Shown here: positions 16,555-23,437 of the stretch, one piece after another
Layout: each line of letters starts with the position of its first letter
How positions within the stretch are numbered: the stretch's first letter is position 1
Source of the DNA: JAIVJG01 sp964236735
GTDB taxonomy: Bacteria; Acidobacteriota; Blastocatellia; Pyrinomonadales; Pyrinomonadaceae
Direction of reading: 5' to 3'
Length of the DNA stretch: 64,000 bases
NCBI GenBank assembly: GCA_964236735.1
Contig: CAXSFM010000001.1
Coordinates: forward strand, 186,001 to 250,000
The notes under the pieces: model-generated
Seen by the model: the letters and a program-made list of their open reading frames with translations, nothing else
Databases searched by the model: none
What the model was told of the DNA's origin: nothing
Translations under genes and position numbers: made by a program

Positions 16555-18081
16555 ATGAAAGGCTCTCCATACACATTCAAGATGATGTTCCTGTCACAAG
16601 TATTTCTCGCCTGCTTCGTGTCGCTCTTGCTGTCGCCTGCCTGTATCCGCGTTGACACGTCGTCAAACATGAGCGCATCCGACGGCAACGTCGCCGTAGA
16701 ATTTTACAATCCCGATGCGATTGTTTTATCAGCCGACGAGCAGAGCGAAGACGCGCTCGCCGCAACGCGCAACATGGACAAGATGGGGCGCGACGCCGGA
16801 GGCCAACTCGCGAAACTGCCGCCGTCCGAGCACATGCGCCGCGCTGCCCTCTATCAGGCCAACCGCGCCTTCGACGAAGCGCGCGCGCACTGGCAAGCGC
16901 TCATCGCCCGCTACCCGAACGACCCGAACGTCCCCGCTGCTGACTTCGGCATTGGTCGCACGCTGTTTCAGGAAAGACGCTACGAAGAAGCTCTGCCGAT
17001 TTTTCAGAAGCTCGGCGAGACTTACATCCAGACTCCGGCTGGACGCGATGGTTTTTATTACGTCGCGGCCACGCTCCTGCGTCTCGACCGTCCGGGCGAT
17101 GCGGCAAACAGGTACGCCGAATATGCGACGCGCTTTCCCAACGGCGAGCGAGCGGAGAACGCTTTTCTGAACACGATTGATTCTTTGCGCGAGGCGAACC
17201 GCCCCGACGAAGCTATCGCTTGGATCGCACGCACGCGCGAGCGTTTCGTAGGTCAGGCAGCCGACGCGAACGCGCAGTTCGCGCGTCTCCGGCTCGATGT
17301 CGCGCGCAGCGATTGGGCATCGGCTATCAGCACGAGCGATGAACTGAGCCGCGCAAGTTTCACACGCGCTGTCAATACGACTCCGACGGAAGTCGCATAC
17401 CTGCGCGCATTCAGTCTCGAACAGTGGGGGCGAACGGGCGAGGCGATCAAGGCTTATCAAAACATCTCCGACAATGCCGGCTCATATTACGGTGGATTGG
17501 CGACGACACATTTACAAAAGCTCGGCGGCGCGGGCAAGAATCTGGCGAATGCGCGCGAGGCTTCCGTCCGCGTCGAGGTCAGAAAAAACGCGGGCGGATT
17601 CTCTGCTCCGTATCGTGATTTGATTATTCGTTCGGTCGCGGGACGCGCGGTTGACCCGCGTTTTGTGCTGGCGATTATGCGGAACGAGAGCGGCTTTAAC
17701 GTGCGTGCGAAGTCGCCTGTCGGCGCGCGCGGCTTGATGCAATTGAACCCCGAAATCGCGGCGAAGTACGCGCCGACGGTTAAGTTGCAAAATTTAAGTG
17801 AGGACGATCTCTACAAGCCGGAGATTAACATTCTGCTCGCGAGCGCGTATCTCGGTGAACTGGCGAAGATGTTTCCCGGCCTGCCCGAAGCGTGGGCGGC
17901 TTCCTACAACGGCGGCGAGGAAAGCGTCGCGCGTTGGGTGCGCCGCGCCGTGCATCGAGACCCCGGCGTCTTCACTTCCGAAGTCGGTTTCGCCGAAAGC
18001 AAGGATTACGTCAACAAGGTCATGGCGAGCTATCGCGCTTATCAACAACTCTACACCGAAGACCTCAAGCCGCGTCGTTAA
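16555..18081 (+). CDS. Soluble-type lytic transglycosylase (Slt family)
   Basis: Cleaves the MurNAc-GlcNAc bond of peptidoglycan with formation of 1,6-anhydroMurNAc, in the periplasm. A hydrophobic N-terminus ends in LLLSPAC, which could be a lipoprotein signal although the lipobox is not ideal. Residues about 95-350 form TPR-like helical repeats, as in Slt70 superhelices. The C-terminal SLT domain (about 365-500) has the catalytic Glu (E378) in RNESGFN, followed by GARGLMQLNP and AWAASYNGGEESVARW. It can supply anhydro-muropeptides to the salvage genes further along, which is inference. A palindromic repeat element lies just downstream. Confidence 0.92.
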   Translation: MKGSPYTFKMMFLSQVFLACFVSLLLSPACIRVDTSSNMSASDGNVAVEFYNPDAIVLSADEQSEDALAATRNMDKMGRDAGGQLAKLPPSEHMRRAALYQANRAFDEARAHWQALIARYPNDPNVPAADFGIGRTLFQERRYEEALPIFQKLGETYIQTPAGRDGFYYVAATLLRLDRPGDAANRYAEYATRFPNGERAENAFLNTIDSLREANRPDEAIAWIARTRERFVGQAADANAQFARLRLDVARSDWASAISTSDELSRASFTRAVNTTPTEVAYLRAFSLEQWGRTGEAIKAYQNISDNAGSYYGGLATTHLQKLGGAGKNLANAREASVRVEVRKNAGGFSAPYRDLIIRSVAGRAVDPRFVLAIMRNESGFNVRAKSPVGARGLMQLNPEIAAKYAPTVKLQNLSEDDLYKPEINILLASAYLGELAKMFPGLPEAWAASYNGGEESVARWVRRAVHRDPGVFTSEVGFAESKDYVNKVMASYRAYQQLYTEDLKPRR

Positions 18082-18113
18082 GGCAATTTGTAAAACAGTG
18101 AAGCTATCTCGCT

Positions 18114-18243
18114 TGGGAGCGCAGGCATCCTGCTTGCCATGAGCGCGTTAGCGCGAAAAGATTTAACCCGACGAGAGGCGCGTGCCTGTGAAAGGTTTGA
18201 CTCGCCCAACGGCTCGTTGGCAGGCAGGATGCCTGCGCTCCCA
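18114..18243. repeat. Long palindromic repeat element (REP/MITE-like)
   Basis: The outer arms 18114-18139 and 18218-18243 (TGGGAGCGCAGGCATCCTGC and six more bases) are complementary over 26 bp with one mismatch, enclosing about 78 bases. Spurious translations read SAGILPA and GRMPALP, peptides I recall from dispersed palindromes in many Acidobacteriota, Verrucomicrobia and Planctomycetes. It sits between two convergent genes. No transposase is nearby, so any movement would be in trans. Confidence 0.8.
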
Positions 18244-18300
18244 GGCCACACGCCATCGCAATTCATTCTAATTCTTCAAACGAGTTGCAGGCGATGTGTG

Positions 18301-18849
18301 TTATTCAGAAGCACGCACTCTCCGTTTATTGCTCCAGCCGCGATTGTCCGGCGTCGAGTTCATGGGAAGCATTTTCCCCCTCACCTCAAATTTACCCATC
18401 TCTGATTCAATATTGACATTGCCCATCAGCGGTGGCGCGTGTTTCTCTATCGCTATCGTTCCCATCGTGCGCTCAACGGGCGGCGCGACGTTTTCTCTTG
18501 GCGAGAAGAACGCGAAGTTGATGCCCACACCCGCGAAGAAGCCGAGCACGGACGTGAGCAGCGCCGTCGTCATGCGCGAGACACGACGCTTGAGCGCGCG
18601 CAAGCCGACAGGACAATTGTTCGTCAGGATAGTTCCATCGGCGCGTCGAAAATAACGCACGCAGAGACGCCCCTCCGTGTTCGTGATGAGCGCCTCCGCC
18701 TGCCTCTTCGTCATGCCCGACAGGTTATAGACGTTGAGATTGCATTGCGCGCACATCCGCACGGTTTCATTTCCCGACATGCCTTCCCAACTGGCCGAAC
18801 ACGGCGCGGCGACTCTGACGTGTGCAAGCGGACTTGTGTATTTCGGCAT
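18301..18849 (-). CDS. Cys-rich domain protein with one membrane segment
   Basis: The N-terminal half carries a conserved-looking cysteine pattern: CSASWEGMSG, then MCAQCNLNVYNLSGMT, then CVRYFRRADGTILTNNCPVG. I recall this combination from a family of unknown function common in Acidobacteriota and Cyanobacteria. The cysteines could bind zinc or iron. One membrane helix (about residues 95-118, TTALLTSVLGFFAGVGINFAF) follows, then a basic, probably periplasmic tail. The ATG at 18849 has GGAG eight bases upstream and is preferred to the start at 18885. The function is unknown. Confidence 0.75.
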   Translation of the reverse strand: MPKYTSPLAHVRVAAPCSASWEGMSGNETVRMCAQCNLNVYNLSGMTKRQAEALITNTEGRLCVRYFRRADGTILTNNCPVGLRALKRRVSRMTTALLTSVLGFFAGVGINFAFFSPRENVAPPVERTMGTIAIEKHAPPLMGNVNIESEMGKFEVRGKMLPMNSTPDNRGWSNKRRVRASE

Positions 18850-18957
18850 CTCTCTTTCTCCATTCATCGAAAGTTGCGCTGGCATTTTAGACGCACCGCC
18901 GTCCCGTTTGTTCCACTACTTCATGCAACTCGAACGCGACGGCATTTGATGCGCCTT

Positions 18958-19884
18958 TTATTTCTGTGGCGGCTCCGGGCAAAAACGCGAATCTTCAAAA
19001 CCTCGCGCGCGCTCGCGCCTTCTTAACGGATCGCCTCCGTTGTAGGGGCGCGGCAGCACGCCGAGTTTGTAGAGCGCATCCGTATATTCGTAACGCAGCG
19101 TCGTCTCCGCCGCCGGCTGCTTCTGCAATTGTAGCTGGACACGATAGACGTGGTTCTCAATCGAGCGTCCGATGCCGGTCGCCGCGTATTCATCGTCCTG
19201 TCCCGGCGCGACAACGCCGTTCGCAGTCGCTCGCTTGCTGCTGCTATTGCTCGCGCTGGCAGACGGTGAGGCGGCTTTGTCTTCCGACTGGCGGCTCTCT
19301 TCCGAACCCCCGCGCGGCTCGCGTCTTTCCAAATCCGGTTGCGGATACGAAGGCGTGACGGGAACAGCCACCGGCGCGGATTCGCGATAGAAGACGGCTG
19401 AGATGACACCGAGGTCGTTCTGGCGTCCGATGCGCGCGGCGTAGGAATCGCGCTCAGAGGTGAAATAGAATTTGCGCGCGTGTGCGTTACTCATCTGCCA
19501 GCCCGTGATGGTGATGGTTTGATACGGCTCAAGCACCCACTTGCTCGCGTCCCAACTCGATGTGCGCCGCGCGTCAATGGTGTTGACACCGTCAACGGAA
19601 AGCGCGACCGCCACACGCACGGGCAGCGGATTGCGGAGGCGTAACGCATACTCCGCGCCCTCCGTCGCCTCCACGTAGCGTTTGCCGCGCGCGGCAATCT
19701 CATCGAGCGTGCGCCCACCGACCAGCACCTCAACCTCGAATTGCGTGTACCGGACGGGCGCGATGATTCTTCTCTCCTGCATCGCCCCCGCCACGCTGCC
19801 GCCCGCATCCACACCTAAAGTTGGAAACAGGGTGATCCCTGCAATGGTCAAACAGTACGCAGCTTGCCTGAAAAAATTTATCAT
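18958..19884 (-). CDS. Secreted protein of unknown function
   Basis: A signal peptide (FFRQAAYCLTIAGITLFPTL) is followed by a conserved-looking beta domain at about residues 45-170 (YALRLRNPLPVRVAVALSVD, WVLEPYQTITITGWQMS, FTSERDSYAARIG). I recall this pattern from secreted proteins of unknown function in Proteobacteria as well. The C-terminal part is a Ser/Pro/Arg-rich linker and a shorter domain ending in a basic tail. The downstream gene on the same strand starts 108 bases away, so the two may be cotranscribed. No enzyme motif is seen. Confidence 0.75.
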   Translation of the reverse strand: MINFFRQAAYCLTIAGITLFPTLGVDAGGSVAGAMQERRIIAPVRYTQFEVEVLVGGRTLDEIAARGKRYVEATEGAEYALRLRNPLPVRVAVALSVDGVNTIDARRTSSWDASKWVLEPYQTITITGWQMSNAHARKFYFTSERDSYAARIGRQNDLGVISAVFYRESAPVAVPVTPSYPQPDLERREPRGGSEESRQSEDKAASPSASASNSSSKRATANGVVAPGQDDEYAATGIGRSIENHVYRVQLQLQKQPAAETTLRYEYTDALYKLGVLPRPYNGGDPLRRRERARGFEDSRFCPEPPQK

Positions 19885-19997
19885 CTTCGCTTTCCTCCCG
19901 TTTTCTTCCGCCCTGACACAGACAGAACGTCTCCAAATGCGTTTCTTGCATCCGGGTTTGGGCGACTGAAATTGACGGGAAACGAAGGCGAGTTAAG

Positions 19998-20501
19998 TCA
20001 GGTCAGCTTTTGTTTGGAGATGAGGAAATACTGCGTGGCGACGATAATGACGAGTGAAGTTGTGACCGCTGCCGAAAGCAGGCAGTAAGCGCAGAAGGCG
20101 TGCAGGACGAACGCCTGCAAATAAAAAAGCCAGAGCGTCGAGGCGAACATCAAGGCGACGAGCGGCGCGACGAATTTGCGCGCGCCCGTATAACCGAAGG
20201 CCGCGAGCGTCGCGAGACTGAAGACCATGAAGTAGGCCAGCGCGCCGAGCGACGCCAGCGGAATGTTGCCGGCGATGGTCGCATAACTGCTCTGCAAGAC
20301 TGCGTCGCAGCCCGACGTGACGATGCAACGCACGCTCCGCCCCGACAAATGTTCGATGGTCAGGTACATCGCATCGCAGACGCCGACGAGCGCGACGAGT
20401 GCGGCGAGCGCATCAAAAAAGACCGCGCGCCCCGCACCGTTTCGCCCGCTTTCTTGCAGATTAAAAGACGCGCCCGCCGTTTCTTTTTGTTCAGCCTTCA
20501 C
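19998..20501 (-). CDS. VKOR-family quinone-dependent disulphide oxidase
   Basis: Membrane protein that reoxidises a periplasmic DsbA-type thiol oxidase and passes electrons to quinone, replacing DsbB. The family pattern is complete: a first segment with GVCDAMYLTIEH, the loop cysteine pair CIVTSGC, then SSYATIAGNIPLASLGALAYF, and the active-site CAYC in a late transmembrane helix. Four or five hydrophobic segments are visible over 167 residues. Its ATG overlaps the stop of the upstream thioredoxin-fold gene by 4 bp, so the two form one operon for disulphide formation. Confidence 0.93.
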   Translation of the reverse strand: MKAEQKETAGASFNLQESGRNGAGRAVFFDALAALVALVGVCDAMYLTIEHLSGRSVRCIVTSGCDAVLQSSYATIAGNIPLASLGALAYFMVFSLATLAAFGYTGARKFVAPLVALMFASTLWLFYLQAFVLHAFCAYCLLSAAVTTSLVIIVATQYFLISKQKLT

Positions 20502-21202
20502 TGAGTTTTACCGGCGAGCGTGGCGTCAATCTCCGCGCGCAGCTTGACGGGGTCGAGCGTCTTTTCGGCGGTCAACTCGCGCCCGTTGAGCAACAACGTG
20601 GGAGTCCCCTGCACGCCGAGTGAGATGCCGCGACGCTGGTCGGCGACGATGCGCGCCGCCGTCTCGGACTTCTCCATGTCTGTCTTGAAGCGTTCGACAT
20701 CCAGATCAAGCCGGCGCGCGTAATCTTGAAAGATGGGATGCGGCTCCGGCGACTCAGACCACTCTTTCTGATTCTCGTAGATGATGTCGTGCATCGGCCA
20801 GTATTTGTCCTGCGCCATCGCCGCCTCAGCCGCGCGCGCAGCGGTGAATGCGTTCCTGTGCATCGTGAGCGGGAAGTTGCGAAAGATGACGCGCACGCGC
20901 GAGCCATAGTCGTCTTCGATCTTTTGCAGCACCGGATGCAGATTGCCGCACGGCGGGCACTGGTAGTCGCCGAACTCTTCAATCGTCAACGCCGCACTCG
21001 CTTCGCCCTTGACGTGCATGGGCTGCGCGCCCGGCAGTCCCGGATTCGGCGCGGTGGTCAGTGGCTTCGTCGCGGAGACATCGCCCGTATTATCGGAAGA
21101 ACGGAACATCAGCGTCGCGCCGACAACAAGTATGGCAAGGACGACTCCGATGATGATGAAGGGAAGAAAGCTTTTTTTCTGTGCAGGTTTGTTTTTGCTC
21201 AT
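20498..21202 (-). CDS. DsbA-like membrane-anchored thioredoxin-fold protein
   Basis: Periplasmic thiol-disulphide oxidoreductase. An N-terminal anchor (SFLPFIIIGVVLAILVVGAT) precedes a DsbA/DsbG-type fold. The active site CPPC lies in FGDYQCPPCGNLHPVL, and the cis-Pro region is GTPTLLLNGREL. The helical insertion with RNFPLTMHRNAFTAARAAEA is typical of the DsbA_4 branch. It is cotranscribed with the VKOR protein through a 4-bp overlap, so it is most likely reoxidised by it. This gives the organism a VKOR/DsbA pathway in place of DsbA/DsbB. Confidence 0.92.
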   Translation of the reverse strand: MSKNKPAQKKSFLPFIIIGVVLAILVVGATLMFRSSDNTGDVSATKPLTTAPNPGLPGAQPMHVKGEASAALTIEEFGDYQCPPCGNLHPVLQKIEDDYGSRVRVIFRNFPLTMHRNAFTAARAAEAAMAQDKYWPMHDIIYENQKEWSESPEPHPIFQDYARRLDLDVERFKTDMEKSETAARIVADQRRGISLGVQGTPTLLLNGRELTAEKTLDPVKLRAEIDATLAGKTQ

Positions 21203-21356
21203 GCAGAAAGTACCAACGCGAATGTAATTTGACGGCTAAGAAATTTCCGACGGATATGTTAACGTCTGCGAACCCCCACGTCGCAACAATGCACGCAGTA
21301 GGCTTTCACTTCGCCGGCGACGAACTCGAACGCGGCACGGACATTCAAGGAGATAC

Positions 21357-22016
21357 ATGAACCAAAGCGAGGCAACCGCCGCTCAATTGCCCGGCAAGAC
21401 CGTCTCAATTTATGACCGCTTCACCAGTCTCTATGATTTGATGTTCCGGTTCAACCGCTACGGGCGTTCAATCGAAAAATATCTGCGCGACAATCCTCTG
21501 CCGCTTCCCGCCGGAGCGCGGATTCTCGATGCCGGATGCGGAACCGGCTTGCTGACGCTCGCGCTTCTTCGTGTCCTCAAGCGTCCGGCGCGCATCACAG
21601 GAATTGACCTCTCCGTCTCATCACTGGAAACCGCGCGCCGCGCCACCATGCACAAAACTGATGCTGGCGCGCGTCACATCGTTTCCTTCGCGCAGGCCAA
21701 TGTTCTTCAATTGCCGTTTCCAGATGAGTCATTCGACTTCATCCTGACGAGCGGCGTGCTCGAATATGTCCCACTGCGCGACGGGATGGGCGAACTCGCG
21801 CGCGTGCTGGCTCCCGGCGGCTATCTGTTGCACCTGCCTATCCGTCCCGCGCCGATGAGCAGATTACTCGAACTCCTCTTTAGCTTCAAGACGCACCCGC
21901 CAGCAGAGGTTTCCGCCAACACCCGACGCTTCTTCCGCGTCATCGAGCATCATCGCTTCGCCCCGCACGAACCTATCGGCTGGACGAAGTCGGCGGTGCT
22001 GGCGCAAAAGGCCTAG
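21357..22016 (+). CDS. Class I SAM-dependent methyltransferase
   Basis: The Methyltransf_11/25 fold is clear: motif I ILDAGCGTGLLTLALL near residue 60, motif II ITGIDLS, motif III LQLPFPDESFDFILTSGVLEYV, and post-motif APGGYLLHLP. An AAGGAG lies a few bases before the ATG. The substrate is not shown by the sequence; similar proteins act on small metabolites or quinone precursors. It converges on gltS with only nine bases between the two stop codons. Confidence 0.88.
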   Translation: MNQSEATAAQLPGKTVSIYDRFTSLYDLMFRFNRYGRSIEKYLRDNPLPLPAGARILDAGCGTGLLTLALLRVLKRPARITGIDLSVSSLETARRATMHKTDAGARHIVSFAQANVLQLPFPDESFDFILTSGVLEYVPLRDGMGELARVLAPGGYLLHLPIRPAPMSRLLELLFSFKTHPPAEVSANTRRFFRVIEHHRFAPHEPIGWTKSAVLAQKA

Positions 22017-22025
22017 CGCGTTTCT

Positions 22026-23324
22026 TCACATCCAAAATCTCTTCACCAGATTGACGAAGACTGTGATCACCAGCAAGTTTGAGAAGTCTATGAAGAACGC
22101 GCCGATGACGGGCACGACGAGAAAGCTGCGCGGGGCTGGCGCGTAACGCGCCGTCAACGCCTCCATGTTCGCCACCGCGTTCGGCGCAGTGCCGAGTCCG
22201 AAACCGATGTGCCCGCTCGCCGTCACCGCTGCCTCGTAATCCCGCCCCATCAACATGAAGGTCACGAAGACAGCGTAAGCGACCATAACCACGATTTGCA
22301 CGGACAGAATAACGAGCATCGGCACGGCGAGTCCGGCAAGTTTCCATAGTTCCAGATTCATTAGCGCGATGACCAGAAACAGAGCCAGCGCAATGCCGCC
22401 CAACACTTCGACGGCGCGCGCGTTGATGCCGAACCAACCGAAGCGATCATCAAGATTACGCACGAGCGCGGCCAAGACCATCGCGCCGATGTAACCCGGC
22501 AAGATGAAAGTCGTCCGCTCAATCGCCAGACTGACGAGCGCGCCCAACCCCATCAACGCCAGGATCAACAACAGCGTGTGAAGCAACATCGAGCCTGTCA
22601 GCGCATCGCTCGCATTCAACGCAGACTTTTCTATACGTCTCTCTTTCTCTTCATTCGCTTCAATCGCCGGACTCAACGCCCAGAACTCCTCTTCCGCTTC
22701 GCTTTTATCTTCGTGCGCCTCAGCAGGAGAGAGTTTGAAACGACGTATGAGCCACGTCGCGACCGGATTGCCGACGAGACAGGCAGTGAAAATTCCGAAA
22801 GTCGCCGATGCGATGATGAGCGATCCCGCGCCCGCGACTCCCAACGCTTCGAGCTTGTCCGCCCACGCCAGACCCGTCGAAGGGCCGCCCGTCAAAGTCA
22901 GCGCGCCGCAGATAATTCCGAGCAGCGCGGGCGCGCCCAGAGCCAGCGCGAGCAGGATGCCGACGACGTTTTGCACAACGGCTGTGAGCGTCGCGATGAG
23001 CCAGAAGAAAATCATCCGCCACCCGCCCGCGCGCAACAATGAAAGCGTCGCGCTCAGTCCAATCGTCGTGAAGAACGCCGTCTGCAAAGGCGCGCGTAAA
23101 GAAGTGTCGAGCGTGACGCCGAGCGTTCCTTTTGCACGCAACGCGAGCACGATGAGCGCGAAAAGGAGTCCGCCGATAGCCGCCGCCGGAATACTCGAAC
23201 GCGCGAAGAGACGGACGCGCTGTTGGATGAAACGGCCTGCGAAAAGAAAGAGCGACGCGAGCGCCAGTGTGAGGATGAGATCGAATTTAACGAGACGTAA
23301 ATTCTCGACGACGGTTGTATCCAA
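22026..23324 (-). CDS. gltS: Sodium/glutamate symporter (GltS)
   Basis: Secondary transporter importing glutamate with sodium across the inner membrane. About ten hydrophobic segments over 432 residues form two inverted halves, separated near residues 200-240 by a charged cytoplasmic loop (EDKSEAEEEFWALSP). Family motifs are visible in the re-entrant loops: GALTLTGGPSTGLAWA in the first half and GHIGFGLGTAPNAVANM in the second. It is a single gene with divergent glycolate oxidase genes upstream. The loop is longer and more acidic than in the E. coli protein. Confidence 0.9.
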   Translation of the reverse strand: MDTTVVENLRLVKFDLILTLALASLFLFAGRFIQQRVRLFARSSIPAAAIGGLLFALIVLALRAKGTLGVTLDTSLRAPLQTAFFTTIGLSATLSLLRAGGWRMIFFWLIATLTAVVQNVVGILLALALGAPALLGIICGALTLTGGPSTGLAWADKLEALGVAGAGSLIIASATFGIFTACLVGNPVATWLIRRFKLSPAEAHEDKSEAEEEFWALSPAIEANEEKERRIEKSALNASDALTGSMLLHTLLLILALMGLGALVSLAIERTTFILPGYIGAMVLAALVRNLDDRFGWFGINARAVEVLGGIALALFLVIALMNLELWKLAGLAVPMLVILSVQIVVMVAYAVFVTFMLMGRDYEAAVTASGHIGFGLGTAPNAVANMEALTARYAPAPRSFLVVPVIGAFFIDFSNLLVITVFVNLVKRFWM

Positions 23325-23437
23325 AACGCTTCACCTCATCCTCTGGCCGGCGCATTGATCGTTGCTGTGGGCTTCATAAACGACGCTTGAGATTTCGATA
23401 ATTGAAGCAATCGAAGCGCGCGTAGTGTATCATTCAC

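Noticed and set aside
18082..18300. Protein genes on either strand within the palindrome
   Set aside because: Short frames here encode SAGILPA/GRMPALP peptides that come from the palindromic repeat, not from a gene.
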